From positions 11,029,151-11,093,150 of the forward strand of contig NC_003071.7 of the NCBI RefSeq assembly GCF_000001735.4: a stretch of DNA of 64,000 nucleotides. Direction: 5' to 3'. Position numbers and translations under genes: made by a program. Under the pieces are notes generated by a model, which was given only the letters and a program-made list of their open reading frames with translations, had not been told where the DNA came from and did no database searches. Source of the stretch: Arabidopsis thaliana. Its lineage: Eukaryota > Streptophyta > Magnoliopsida > Brassicales > Brassicaceae. Below are positions 34,346 through 47,708 of the stretch, piece after piece (positions within the stretch are counted from its first letter, which is position 1; every line of letters starts with the position of its first letter).

Positions 34346-36870
34346 TCAAGCACTGAATCCACGGTCAAGAGAGCTCCAAGGACTGGTAGGGATGGTGGGA
34401 CAAGCCTGCATTGCTGCCTCCTCCATTTGCCTCATCTGAATCCCTGCGTTGCACATGTTTGCAATCGACCTCATGTGCTTTATTCCGTACTGAGACAACG
34501 ATCCACAGTGCCTCTCGAAAGCTCTCACCTAACAACCACATAAAGGAGAATAAGAAAGTGATCATCACAAGAAGCTTAATCATCTAATGAGGACTGAAAG
34601 TGATTTTTTTCCGACATATCATATCGTATCTAACGTCCTGAGTCTTGCATCCTCTGGCCAATACCATTGTTTAATACAAACCATATAGAGTTGATCCAAA
34701 CCTTGATGCAACAATTTTAAATAGCCAAGTTTCAAGAAGATGCAAAAGGTTACCAGAGATTTAAGGCAGTCCCAATCGTCAACAAGCGGTTCTCCAGAAG
34801 GCCGGACTTTATTTAACACCGCATGACCTTCCAAACCAAACAAAAGAATCCCAATCAACAGAATGCTATTATCAACATGAAGTCTGTGAGACATTGCTTC
34901 AAGGACTTGCTTCTGAGCTTCAACTTTTCTTGCTGACCCTTCCGGTGCCTTTTGATACTACGTGTAACAACAACTTGACAGATTAAGTAACCAGAAGCAA
35001 TATCAAAATTAGTCCTTAGATTTCACCAGGAAGCAAAGAAAGTAAGATAAACCTTATGCCAGAAATGGACAAGATCCGCATCACGCTGGTTTGTAACTCT
35101 TGAAGGCGGCCTTATTGAATTCTCATTCACAAAGGTGAAGTTTTCATCTGCTGGATTTGTACCCATAAAAAGGACAAGCTTCTCCTTGCTGAGTCCTATA
35201 TCTCCAAATTCCATAACATGAGAACCATAAGACTTACCAGAACCTGCAGTTCTCTTTTTCACCTGAAACAATCAAATCATTTTGATGCATGCTCACACAA
35301 CAATCTCAATGAACGAACAGTTCGAAAGTTCCAGAGCAAAACTTGGAATGGTATATATACAACACTTGAAGCTTACCAATTCATATTGCTCGTGCAAAGT
35401 CTCTGTTTGTAAATTGTGTTTTTCACTATCTTCTATCCAAGCAACACTGTATAAGTCACCCAAACAGGTCTCATACTCAGAAGGAGGACTAGGATCCTCT
35501 CCAGGACAGTAAGTACCCCAGCTACTTTCTTCTGCATTCGATGCAGTTGTCGCGTAAATATTTAAACCCTCTGGTAAAAGACCTTCAAAAATACTTCCAG
35601 ATTCACAAGCCTCCAAATAAAACACCTGCATTCACTAAAAATGGTCAAGCAAAATCACATGTAGCTGACAAAGAAAGCATTTTCAAAAGAGCATTGTACC
35701 AAGCTCTTATATGTTCCTGAAGCATATTTTTTCTTCAAGACATCATTGAGATCATTTGCATATAGGTTTGGAGAAGTTGGCATCCCTGAAAATAAACATG
35801 GAGATTCAAATCATCAAAACTTTAGTAAAAAAATATATGAAAACTTCAACAAAATAGAGGAGATCACTCACCGAGCACTCCCGGACCACCGTGATCACTA
35901 TAGTATATAAAGATATGATCGTTTGGACCGCTATCTACAACTTTCCCACTTCCTCCTTTAAGAGCCGTTTTGTTTCCAAGAATCACAGCTAATAAGTTAT
36001 CAACATTAACTTCATCTCCAGTGTAATCCTGCCACAACCATATCACAACTCCGTTTCAATAGTCCGTAAACCGCAGCTAAAACTCGAAAGAAAGCGGAAA
36101 AAATAACCTTGGGAACTCCATTATAGACATCCTCTCCATTAGGACTATTGATAATAACTCCAGGTCTTGGATTCTCCTCGTTCTTCGCAATGTCATCATA
36201 CATAAACACCACAATATTCTCCTCTTTCACTCCACCTTTCTTCAAAAGCTGATAAGCATGACAAACATCCGCCTGAACAATATTATAACTCATTAGTCTC
36301 TACCAAACTATTAAAATGATAGTAAAAATACGATATTATCAGCCCACACTCTAACTTAGGCTCACAAAAACTTCACTGTTTCATAAAAACACACAGCACA
36401 AAGTGACAAAAGTAAATTATTTACAAACACATTAGTCTCTACCAAACTATTGAAATGATAGTAAAAATACGATGTTATCATCCGACCGGTTCACGAAAAG
36501 CTTCATTGTCTAAAAAAACACTCACAACATGGAACGAAACTAAGATTGGACTATAGCAAGAATTGTAACTAATATTGACAAAACTAAATTAGATTGACTT
36601 AAAACAAAACTTGCATGAGCTGTAAATTTTCAAAACCCGAAAACCGCAACATTTTTTGATATGATCAAGAGAAAATCTTATCGATACCTGATGACGATAA
36701 TTCCAGTATCCGCTGGATCCGGCGACGAGAACAGCCCACTTAGTAGAATCATCGTCGTTTTCAGTTGGGCGGAAGAACTTAGAAGCTAGAGAAGGAAGTT
36801 TGATGACGTCACCAGAAACGGCGGCGACTAGAAAGAGGAAGAGGGCGAGAAAGGAAACGACGGTGGTCAT
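34346..36870 (-). CDS. ALPHA-VPE: Vacuolar processing enzyme alpha (legumain, C13)
   Basis: An Asn-specific cysteine protease of the vacuole, with caspase-1-like activity, mainly in vegetative organs and senescence (family knowledge). Eight exons: 36870-36688, 36272-36108, 36028-35872, 35785-35700, 35625-35377, 35262-35053, 34957-34754 and 34528-34346, giving 478 residues, the known length. A signal peptide occupies about residues 1-20 (hydrophobic run ending VSG). The catalytic His lies in YYSDHGGPG and the catalytic Cys in [16 protein letters not shown]-terminal self-inhibitory propeptide (about 370-478) ends DRGFSA. Exon 1 is followed by a 415-bp intron containing a tandem duplication. I recall this as AT2G25940; gamma-VPE is its closest paralogue. 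Confidence 0.96.
36292..36565. repeat. 139-bp tandem duplication inside alpha-VPE intron 1
   Basis: ATTAGTCTCTACCAAACTAT begins at 36292 and again at 36431. The two copies then share AATGATAGTAAAAATACGAT and diverge gradually. Confidence 0.75.
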
Positions 36871-39584
36871 TGTTAGGTGGTATTCTCAGGCGAAGAAGGT
36901 GTGACGTGGATAAGAATCTTCGGAGAGAAGACGAGGCGGGGTCTGCTATTTATAAATTTTAATATTCAATGAATCATTCTTATGCCAACGTAACGCTTGG
37001 CCATTACTTGTTTTATCTATACACGCTAGTAAAATGTACATTTTTTTTTTTTAATTATAGATATTCTGTTTTAGTTAAAAGCCAAAAGTATTGGCTTTGT
37101 CATTTAATTTTCCTAATTTTTAAAAAGTTGTAATTTATTCATTAATTTTATATGTGGTCTTTTAAATCGTGAATTAACATTGAGTAATTTTTAAAATATA
37201 AAAATTCGTTGACCAGATCAAAATAGACATGATGTTATCAGTTGTTAATGCAATCTCTAACACTCATTTACGATTCTGCTAGTCAACTTTCAAATTGTGA
37301 CCATTTTGAACATCAAGGTTATTCAAAACATGAAAACGTTGACTACCATTTGAAACACGAGAATCCGTTGACTAAGCTAAAATAGACATATCGTTGTTAG
37401 TCATTAAGAAAACATATAACATTGGTTATCATCTGTTAGTATGTCCAATACGAGTTTGTTTTGAGGATTATCGAGAGGAAATCAATATTTTTTCCAAATG
37501 AAAACTCCAAATCTATTTCTACAATAGTCCAAGCAAGACAAACATTTCTATTATCTCTATCTCTTTCAAGTGCAGCTAGACAGTGATCTTTTATATCTCA
37601 TTTCAGAAAATCTCAATTTAGTCGTATGATGGCTCTACAAGTTTACTTCCATGATTCTTTTCTGATTTTTAAAAAAAATATATATTTCAATGAAAAAACT
37701 TTGGAAAAAGACAAACTCGTGTCAAGAACATAAAAGAATGAGAGAGGAAGGTTACGAAGATTTTCTGACTTTCAAAGCGAAAATACGGTGAAAATTGATT
37801 AAATAATTTCGAATATGAACAAAGTGTTTTGTGCTTGAATTGAATGCAATTATTTTAAAATTTTACAAAAATATTTTTGATAAAATAACGTGTGATATTA
37901 CTATCTTAATTTTGAACAATATATTTTTGTTTGTTTCTAATAAAAACCTAAAACACTTGTCATTTACCTAAATAAATTTTCGTCCTTGGCATTTGGCAAA
38001 TTCACTTAATCTTTAAACTTTGAAATATGATTGATTGCTAGGCAATTCACGGCTGGGGAAACATAAGATCATTCCTCTTTAAAAGAAGGAAAATGAATGT
38101 TGTTTCGTTTCATTGTGGAAAAAGTTAAAGAAAAAGGACACTAGTTTGGGCTTTTGGGCATTAATCATGCATATGTTTTGCCTTTTAGTGTAGTGTAACG
38201 TAAATGTCACTGTAAAGCAATCAGACTAAATTCGTTCACTCAATGATCATTTTCCCTAAATCGTTATAGTTACGTGTATCTTTGTTTATTAGCTGAAAAA
38301 TGAGTTAGTTTCGAAACTTATCAATTCCAAATTAATTTTGATTTCCACAATAGAGATTGGTAATGTAACTTGCCATGTACATTAATCATTTGAAAGTTAA
38401 ATTTGTTTTGAAATATTTTCTTTTGCCGGAATGAGTCTTGTAGAAATGATTTTTGTATTGTGGTAAATTTGAATATAAAGAACTAAAAATAAACTTTTTG
38501 AGTTATGTCTTGTGTTGGGATTTGGGAATTCAAATTTTGGGGAAGTCATTTTCTATAGTGATTCTAAAACACTTATCCAGACGGTGAAAGATTCTACACT
38601 TTGGCCGAGGGTAGGCTACACAAGTGAGATAGTTGGCCTTTAGTTTAATGGGAAGTTAGGGAATATGCATATCGACCGATTAGGCTACACGTAGAAAAAG
38701 ATTTGGCCCTATAAAACAAAAACAAAAAAAAGCTTAAAGATAAGTGATATGAAGGAAGAAGGGTTCGCGCTCTCAGCCCTTTAACACTTTGAGTAAGTGA
38801 ATGACTAATTCTGCTGATAAAGCTTTGGAGATAATTATTGTATTTACGCTTGCAAATATATGAATTTGGCTCGCTTGTACTCATGGCCAGCCTTGAAAAT
38901 ATGTGTGAATCTTATTGCTTTGATAGTTTCCGCTTGTAACCGTCTATGGTTACTACCATTGGTGGATAAGGAGAAGAAACTTATGTTTGACTTTTAATCT
39001 TAATAAAATTCAGTTTGTTTGTGCTAAAAAAGAAAAAAAAGAAAAAGAGTAGAGATCGTTCAATGCATGATAGAAGATAACATAGATTATGTTATAGTAT
39101 ATTCTAAAATATGTCGAACTAACCCAAAAATGTGAAATTCAACATACTTTTTGTTTGGAAAAGCTAGCAAATATTCATATTTTCGAATGTGGGTTTGATT
39201 TGAAGATTATGAGAAGAACTTGATCAACAGTTGTAAAGATGTTATAACGATGCATGTTAAATTTAGGATATGTGTAGAATGATTTTTCTAAGTTAATAAT
39301 GTACTAATCAGAATCAACATTTCATTGAGAGAAAAAAAGAAGAAGATTAATTATGAACAAAACGCTGCGTGGGATTGATTTTTATGATTGCTTATCAGAA
39401 ACACCAACACAAAAAACGCTGCGTTTCCAAAAACTAATACGTCGTCGTGTAGTTGGAATATCTTTTTGTCGGCCTTGTGATAGTTTGATGCCCACCTTCT
39501 TCTTCCACTGCTCGCTTTTAAGTTTCTCGAAATTTCTTGGCGAAAAATCCAGATTTTGTGTTTAGCCGACGAGAATTGGGAAAA
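36871..39584. other. Intergenic, AT-rich, between alpha-VPE and the PITH gene
   Basis: About 2.7 kb, no gene recognised. A degenerate doublet near 37206 and 37367 shares CGTTGAC...(A/T)AAAATAGACAT, about 160 bp apart. The last 250 bp hold the PITH-gene leader, with an upstream ORF-like stretch at 39353-39565. Confidence 0.45.
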
Positions 39585-41374
39585 ATGTCGTGTACGCATG
39601 ATCACAACTGCGAAGATCATGAGTGTTCTTCCGATTGGTCTCTCTACAAACACATTGATCTCTCCAAGGTCTCTCTCTCTCTCTTTTCTATAATCACTTA
39701 CCTATTTCGTTTGTTTTGCTCAAATAATGTCTAAATCTTCAATCACCACGTCTAATATGTTACTAGTTTAGTGAATCCAAACAATTTAGATTCTAATTGA
39801 TATACGTTGATTCAGAAATGTGATAATCTAGTCCTTATGAGTTCTTAATTTTGGGGTTTTCAGAAGAATTTAGGTTACTCTGTGTGAATCAGTGTCTGGT
39901 TTTAGTATGCTTAAAGCAAGAGAAGTTTTTTAACTAGTAATATTACTTGGTTTCAGGTTTCAGCTCTGAATGAATCTGTTTCGGGAAGTGCAAAATCAGT
40001 CTTCAAAGCGTGGGAACAGCGATTACACTCTTCTGGGGTAACTTTATGTTTTACATAACCAATATTATGCTTGGCTGCTGAATGATCCTTTATTATATCT
40101 ATCCTTACTCAAATACTATGTTTATACGCAGTGAAATTATATATAGCTATGTGCATGATAATGTCTAAGTAAATAGTTTTTTTCTTTTTTTTTTTCTTGC
40201 CTACAGGAGCATTTGGAGAGCAATGAGGGAGACCCTGAATTGCTTGTTTTTGTACCGTATGTCTGTTATTTGCTTAATTACCGACCAGTTACTTCAATTT
40301 TCTTCTAATATTATTGGTTTGGATATATGAATATAGTGTATTTCAGATCATTGACTTGAAAGAAGCTTGGGAGAACTAGATACAGTCCATGTTTTCTTAC
40401 TATTAAATTGTTTACTACTTTTTGGATGTCCCATTATTGTAGATTTACATCAGACGTCAAGATCAAGAGCATATCAATTGTTGGTGGCCCTGAAGGAACA
40501 AGTCCTTCTAAGTTGAGAGTGTATGTCTAAACTACCTTACAGAACTTTTCCTGTATACATGTGTGAATTCTGCATATGGTTCCTTCATTAGAGAAAGACA
40601 GAAAGCTGCTTTTTTTTGTCTCAAAACTAGGTTTATCAATCGTGAAGGGATTGACTTCTCCGATGCTGAGAGTATGCAAGCCGTTCAGGTATTCCGTTGT
40701 GATTATTTTTACTTACTTATTAAATGCCAAAGACAATTGCACTAATGCAGAAACAATTGTGAGTTCTTTTGAAGGAATGGGAGTTAGCTGAAAATTTGCA
40801 AGGAGTCTTAGAATACCAGACCAGGTATTTTCGCTACACACATATCATTTACTGAATTTAATAGACTCTGCAGACTTTATGTAATGAATCTTAAGTAGTC
40901 TGTATGAATCGAGCATTATCCTTCACTGAACTATATATGACTTTGATTCAACTGGTCAAAAGTTAGATGTCTGATACATTGAAAGTGGGGAATGTGATTA
41001 GGTATTCAAAGTTCCAGAGTGTTGGAAACATCACCCTGCATTTCCCTGAGAGTTTTGGAGGTGACACAACCCAAATACGTTATATCGGGTTCAAAGGTGA
41101 AGCAACCCAGGTAAGTTTGCATACAAATGCTGTATATTTATTATATTGTATGGTTAGTTGGTTAAGTCTTACCCTTGATGATCTTAACAGTTGAAAAGAG
41201 ATGTTGTTGCGACAATCGTATATGAGATTAGACCAAATCCTTCAGATCACAAGTAAACCTGAATCTCAACCAAATTACTCTTTCTTTCGTATGTGAATAT
41301 CCTTCAGTTACAAACTCTGTTTGTTTGGTAGGACAAAAGCCGAGACTGGTGGTGGTTTTTCACAAGTTGAATGA
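39585..41374 (+). CDS. PITH-domain (DUF1000) protein
   Basis: Nine exons: 39585-39668, 39957-40037, 40207-40256, 40443-40520, 40631-40688, 40775-40824, 41002-41110, 41191-41252 and 41332-41374, giving 204 residues. The PITH domain is the proteasome-interacting region otherwise found at the C terminus of thioredoxin-like 1; here it stands alone. Visible landmarks are a His/Cys-rich start (SCTHDHNCEDHECS), VFVPFTSDVKIKSISIVGG, NREGIDFSD, the run LEYQTRYSKFQSVGNITLHF and TQIRYIGFKGEATQ. There is no thioredoxin CxxC module. A role near the proteasome is inferred from family knowledge. I recall this as AT2G25950. Exon 6 uses a weak acceptor (GAAG). Confidence 0.92.
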
Positions 41375-42693
41375 AGACATCATCTTCTCCTTAGCCTTCT
41401 CACATACTCCTCTTTTCTCCTTAGCCTATATTAACAAAAATATATGTATCCAATAAAGTGACAGACTTGTTTGTGGAAACGTTTCTATGCTTAAACCCAC
41501 ATGATATCTTTTTTTTTTGTCTCATATTTTATTGAAAGAACAAACCATACATAAATGGGCTAAAACAAACCACAGCCCACACTTAAATTTTACAAGATTA
41601 AGTAAAGCCCAAGATCACATTATATTGAAGAAGAGTTGGCATCTTGTCTCCATCCAAACGCAACGTGTCAGTAATGAAATACAAATCAGACACGTGGGGA
41701 TGAGTAACCTAAAGGATTCCGATTCAGCCTCCGCCGTACGAGCTCGATTCTGGTGAAAGAGTCACCGTCGATACAAAAATCGAAACATGAATCTTTGAGT
41801 TTTCACCAGAAATAGGACAATCGAAACTCCAAACTGAAATATAGCAGCTAAAGGAATTGTGTAATATGCTTCGAAATCTTCTTCTTCTCTTCAATTATAA
41901 ACTGCAAATATTAATAATAATTCCTGTAAAACCAAGCTTCAAACAACATGAGTCGGATAATCAACAGTTTAAGCAACATAGCACCTAAATCGTTATCACC
42001 AACACATAATTGCTGAAATTATTGAAGGGAAAACAAAGACCAAAAGGTGAGAGTAACTCATCTATGGCCAAAGTAAAACTAAAATCCGACCAACACCGCT
42101 GATGGAGCCGTATGCTGTCGGGAAAAGAGTCGGTCATCTTCACTGAAAAAGCTGGAGGTGCCGAACGAGAGCCCGATTAAAACGGGACGTAAGAGCCGAA
42201 CATCGCTGCTGTGAAAGTCAGACGATTTCGGAGTAGAGCCGACCAATCAACGCTAAAAAAGCCATTGATGTCGGAACAGATCTGTGAAATCACTGAAGAG
42301 AGAAAAGCGATTTGTCCAACACACCCACATGATATCTTTCAGAGCTTTTATTATTAATTAATGTTGGCTTACGCCTAATCACATCAGTCGTGTCGGAATC
42401 CTTATTGCTGAAAGAGTTAACCGATACAGAATAGCTGAAAGACATTGGCAAAACAAAAATTTTGAAATAATTTTTTTGGGTTTAGCAAATTATAATTTTC
42501 GGATTTAAAATTTTGGTGAATTTGAATCATTGTAAGAAGAATAACAGGCTAAAACGTAACATTATCTTTAATATAAAGAGAGTTGACAGACAAGAGCTAA
42601 AATGTGAAACACAAACATTGATAAATCCTCAAGAAAAAGATAAGAGCATGGAAGCATGTTTTGTATAACAGTAGAAATTTATCCATACACATA
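41375..42693. other. Interval between the PITH and KH genes
   Basis: Holds the PITH-gene 3' UTR, then the retroposed insert at 41512-42322, then the 3' flank of the KH gene. No intact gene; the plus-strand frame at 41517-41756 lies in the insert's 3' part and is not protein-like. Confidence 0.5.
41495..42339 (-). mobile_element. Retroposed insert with 17-bp target-site duplication and poly(A) tail
   Basis: ACCCACATGATATCTTT occurs at 41495-41511 and again, identically, at 42323-42339. Just inside the left copy is a T-run (41512-41518), read on the minus strand as a poly(A) tail preceded by AATAAAATATGAGAC. The insert is thus about 810 bp in minus orientation. Its 5' part (near 42319-42050, minus) is GC-richer and has a short ATG frame beginning MAFLALIG, reminiscent of Arabidopsis LINE leaders. 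No reverse transcriptase is present. It could be an internally deleted LINE, a SINE-like copy or a retropseudogene of a non-coding transcript. Confidence 0.8.
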
Positions 42694-45600
42694 TCAACTT
42701 TTCGGGGATGCTTTGGGCGGTCCAGCAGGTGGAGCAGCACTCTGTGAAGCTGGTGTACCACCACCACCACCAGCAGTGGCTCCAGCAGACCCGTCTGAAG
42801 AGTAACCTCCACCAGCAGCAGGTTGTGTGTATCCTCCATAAGACCCATATCCCTGTGGCGCTTGACCATACCCATACGCTGGAGGTTGTCCATACCCTGA
42901 AGCTGCTGGTTGGGCATACCCAGACTGACTACCATAGCTCCCAGGAGCACCTGGAGACTGCTGGCTCTGGCCATAAGTCGGTGGCTTTGAAGCAGGTGGT
43001 GGTGCTCCATACCCAGAATTGTAAGCTGCTGCTGGCTGGCTGCTGTAACCAGCCTGAGAAGTTGGAGGAGCTCCATACCCTGCCTGACCAGTACTACCTT
43101 GAGCAGGCGGCTGTTGACCAGTTGTACCATACCCAGCCTGTCCAGACTGAGCTGACGATGGTGGAGCGGCTTGAGATGCATCTTCCTCTTGACTTGGATT
43201 AGTGGTGCTGCCGTAACCACCCTGTTGATCATACCCAGCAGCTTGACCATATCCCGATTGCTGCGAGGCATTGTAAGCTCCATACCCATCTTGCTGGTAT
43301 CCCTGACCAGCTTGGCCATAACCAGAAGCATGCTGGTAGTAATTGTACCCTGTGGTATCTGTTGGTGGGGCTGAGCTACCACCACTGCTTGGTTGCTGAG
43401 ACTGTTGCTGACCGTAATAATCATACTCACCTTGCGCGCTCTGCTGGGATGGTGGCACAGAGGACTGATCATAGTAACCAGCTGAAGTTTGTTGAGGGTA
43501 ACTTCCGTAAGGTGATTGACCATACTGAGGTGGACCTGGATATGCTCCTGGTTGCATGTAACCACCATAACCAGGTTGTGCTGGCGGACCACCAGGTGGT
43601 GCCCAGCTTGAGGGTGGGCGGGCTTGATAACCACCTTGTTGTGGATAGCCTCCACCCATTGCTGAGTTTCTCATACGGTTCTGCATAAACCAAATCGTTA
43701 GAATAAATAGCTTAGGTCACTTTTTAACAGGAAAATAAAACAATGACACAGCATATAAACACATAGAACACAGAGGCAGAGACAAATAAAGCGGATAACA
43801 AAGACTAAATTGAGATGCATACAAGGATACGCTATTTACCAATATCAGTCCAAATCGGATCAACCAAGATCATATCATATTCTAGAAGGGTAATGGTGAT
43901 GCCTACATACCGTACTGATTGGTGAAATTATTGGGTTACTCCTGCAGAAGCCCATCCCTTTCCCTATTCGAGATAAATGGGTGCAAGAAAAAACAACGAA
44001 TACTATAGAAGCTTTTGCAGACAAAAGCAACATATATATACACATGGAACCTATTTTCTCAAAGGGTTGTGCAGCAAAATAACCTAATACCAACTAAAGA
44101 GTCTAGTGTTCAACAATGTCAATACTCATGGAAGTATATTACCAGAATATAATGGTGAAGGTAAAGAAAAACGGATTTAAGAAAAATTGGGGAAAGTACC
44201 AAGGCAGAATAATAACAGTTACTCGGTTAGCAAATTATTGACACAACACAACGGCTAATAGGTCTTCAAATGTCAGTCGCCCACCTTTGGTGGTACCTTG
44301 ATGATTGAAACTAGAAGTACTAGCTGAACGGAAGTTATGTTGACCCAAGAAATGATGAACACAATGTAACAAAAACAGTATTGTATAAAACAGTTTAGAA
44401 ACACTATCACAGCAGGTTGGACTGAAACTAGTCAGCAGCCTCACAAAGGCATCCCAAACCAATGTAGGATTGGCCACCTTGGCTGTGACCAGAAGCGATG
44501 AAAATGTCTGCATATATACTCCAAAAATAGACAACAAGATTTCTACTATGAAAATAGCATTTGAAAAGTGAATATGCTAAAGAATATTTCTTGGTAGCAA
44601 TGGGAGTTATGAAGAATCATGCTAAGCACACTGTAAATTGGATATTGAAAAAGATGAAAAGTAGATATAAGCGAATGCCCATAAAAACTGCCACAATAAG
44701 ATAGTAACAGAAACATGAAACTCGTGTAGGAAGGTAGCGGCAACAAAATGAGCATGAGCAGAGGAAGAAGAAGCAACATATAATCTTACAATGCAATAAC
44801 AAAGTAAGATATATCAAGATGGAATATTTTTTGTAAGTTAAGAAAATCACAAAAAATATCTTCACGTGGTTTAAAATAAAATAAAGAACCTTCCCCTGCA
44901 AATAAGCGGAAGAGAAGAACAATGCAATCCAATGCAGATGCAATTATCGTGGAGCAAATATCAAAGGAAATGAAGGCATAAGAAGAGTATATAGGTTTTA
45001 GCAGCTAATATATTGACTAAGTGAAACTAGTATAACCTACATCACCTATTATCTGAATAATAGAGTATGACGTATACTAGATAGACCTAAAGCTAATGAC
45101 AACTAAATAATGTAATCACAACACAATATCAAATTCATGTATAAAAATAGACACAGCAGAAGCCTGTCATAATCTATAAACAAACACAACAATCAAACAT
45201 ACCTCGCCACTGATGATTTCATTAACTAATTGTTTAGCATGTTCAATCTGTTCGGTTATCCCATCAATCTGCAAAGTCCGTTCTGGCGTTGGGTCTCCAG
45301 GGGGCAAATGTAAAGGAATAACCTGCAGACAAATAACCACGGGATGAATAAACATTTTACCAGCTGGAGACAAACAGAACCTAAACATAATTGACAAGAA
45401 CACATACCTGAATTCTAGCTCCAGTCTTAGCTTGCATAGATTTGATTGTTTCACCTCCTTTACCAATTATCAAACCAACCTAGAACAGTTTACATATTAC
45501 ATACAAGACACATATTACCAAAAATTGGTCAATCTCCAGAGCATTAAGTACCTTGTTATTCGGAATTTTCATAACAAATTGATCAGCCCCTGCTTGTCCA

Positions 45601-46454
45601 CCCATCCTACGGCCGCCTCCTCCACCTGAACCAGCTGTATTGCCTGCCTCAGCCTAAACCAAAATAATCATACACACCATTAGTAAATCTACATCAATCA
45701 CCTAAATTCACTATCATTAGCAACAAAGACTAAGACTACTACCTCTTGAAGGACGTCAGTGATCAACTGTTCAGCCTTTGAGATCTGATCAGGGGTACCA
45801 GTTAGGTCAACAGTCCTAGTAGCACAATTAGGGTCTGCATCCATATCTCTAGTAACCTGAATCTTAGCTCCAGACTGAAGCTGAAGATACTTAATAGTCT
45901 CTCCACCTTTACCAATGATAACACCAACTCTCATATTCGGAATATCAATCTTCTTAGTAGTTCCTTGAAAGCTACCATACGAAACCGGTATCGAAGACGG
46001 AACCGTCCCTGACATCTGCTTACCCTCTAAATCAAGATCAAATCACAATCAGTAAGTTTTCAATTCCAAACCCTAAATTCCATAAACAAAAGAAGTTAAA
46101 AGAGATTTTAAAGAACGAACCAGAGGGATATGAGCTAAATCCTTTGTTGTCACCATAATCATAAGAAGCACCATTGTCAACACGAGGACGTTTAGCATCA
46201 GCGCTATTAAGAAGACGAGCAGCGATTTCTTGTGCTTTTTGTTTAGCAATCTGGATTTCATCCATCGGAGGAGGAACGCTGTTGTAAGAAGAAGGTGGAA
46301 GACCGGTAGGTGCGGTGGGATCAACTGAAGCAGATGGGATCGGACCAGAAGAGAAGCCGGTAGGTCTGCGAGTTGATGGAGGAGGAGCGGTTGGTTCTTC
46401 GTATTTGCGTTTGTTGGAGTAAGTATCCGATGAGTATTGAGATTCGTCCGCCAT
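42694..46454 (-). CDS. KH-domain RNA-binding protein with Gly/Tyr/Gln-rich tail (FUBP/KHSRP-like)
   Basis: Six exons: 46454-46121, 46026-45743, 45653-45552, 45479-45408, 45322-45203 and 43680-42694, giving 632 residues. Two KH domains follow a Pro-rich N terminus. KH1 (about 130-200) has VGVIIGKGGETIKYLQ and KH2 (about 240-310) VGLIIGKGGETIKSMQ; both have an intact GKGG loop for single-stranded nucleic acid. The last exon encodes about 328 residues almost entirely of Gly, Tyr, Gln, Pro, Ser and Ala, with repeated SGYGQ/AGYG words, a typical low-complexity, condensate-prone region. The final intron (43681-45202) is unusually long at about 1.5 kb. The domain order resembles animal far-upstream-element binding proteins, but a target is unknown. 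I recall this as AT2G25970. Confidence 0.94.
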
Positions 46455-47427
46455 GGTTGAAGAGCTGATTTGAGAGAAACCCTAGAAAGAGGCGGAGATA
46501 AGGAAGAAGAAGGAAAACAACTGAGAGGTGAACACACACGCGATTATTTATATATGCGGACAAAAACCTTGCTGTTATATATATATTCAGATATTTTTCC
46601 CTTTTTACTTTTTATTTTTACCGCTTTTCCATTTTTACTTTTGTTAACTATGTAACTTTTTTCTCTCTCTACATAATTATGTTTTTTTTTAAGAAAAAAA
46701 TCGCTTAATTACTACGTGGTTGTGATTTAATTTAGTTTTATATTCATTTTTGAATAATAATGATGATGGTGATTTTGGCTTGGTTGTGGATTGAAAAGTT
46801 TATCATGATGTTGTTGAATTCTTCTCTTTTTACTGTGTTTCAGGTCGGATTCTCTTGATCTTCTCCATCAAGTTTTAAGTATGTTCTTTTTTTTTTCTCA
46901 TCGGATTCTCTTGATCTTCTCCATCAAATTTTAAATATGTTCTTTTTTTTTTCTCAAGTTCTCCTGGCTTTTGGTGATTTTTGTTTCCTTACTTTCACAA
47001 TAGACTTTCTTTTTTACAATTATTTCAGATTATTGGTTGTATCGACCGATGACCAACGCACCTTTTCCAAAACCAGTCAAAATTAATCCAGACCAATGGA
47101 AACCAAATCACGAAACTAACAGGGGCTCCGACAACCCCAGTCAGCCAAAATCACGATTAGCCTACGCTAATCAAAGAGATCTACAGTGATGTTAACAACA
47201 TGTAATATCATACATCAATATTAGCCAACCACATTTAAAATTTTAAAATAAAGATACATACAAATTATATTACCGAATATGATACTTCAACCGTAGTTTT
47301 TATTTATTAACTAATGTTACTTCGAAAAAACATCACCCCGTGCTGTAGGGATTAAACATATTCAAAACATTTGTTTTGTATTCCTTGTAACAAAGCGAAA
47401 GATACATCAAACATAGAAACTTGACGT
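46455..47427. other. Upstream region of the KH gene
   Basis: KH-gene leader (to about 46560), AT-rich sequence, the 56-bp tandem doublet at 46845-46956, and AT-rich DNA up to the Copia element. No gene seen. Confidence 0.45.
46845..46956. repeat. 56-bp tandem doublet
   Basis: TCGGATTCTCTTGATCTTCT opens both units (46845 and 46901). Each unit ends in a T-run and CTCA; few mismatches separate them, so the duplication looks recent. Confidence 0.85.
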
Positions 47428-47708
47428 TGTTGGAATAAGTTTGAAATGACTTGAGCAATAAGTCATTAAAGAATAAGAAGGATTATGTTAAATCTATAGG
47501 AAATATCTAAAGATATATGTTAGGAGTTATCTAATGCTAATCCTAGTATATTTTGGTTTATTAATCTCTATATATATTAGTCCCAGGTTGTGGTGGACCA
47601 TATGAGTTTTAAAGAGATTAAGACTTAGAGATTGTTTAGGTTTTGAGTAAGTTTCCTAAGCTTAGTAAGAGAGTTATTCTTAAATCCTAAGTGTTCTTAA
47701 TCATATTA

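Noticed and set aside
41517..41756. A 79-codon plus-strand frame as a gene
   Set aside because: It lies wholly inside the retroposed insert, antisense to its 3' part, and starts next to the T-run.
42597..43655. A 352-codon open frame on the minus strand overlapping the last exon of the KH gene
   Set aside because: It is a second frame kept open by the repetitive Gly/Gln/Tyr codons of the real tail. It is Gln/His/Leu-rich without a domain, and the KH frame joins cleanly to upstream exons.
42708..43688. Several long plus-strand frames opposite the KH gene tail
   Set aside because: Composition shadows (His/Val/Leu-rich) of the same repetitive sequence.
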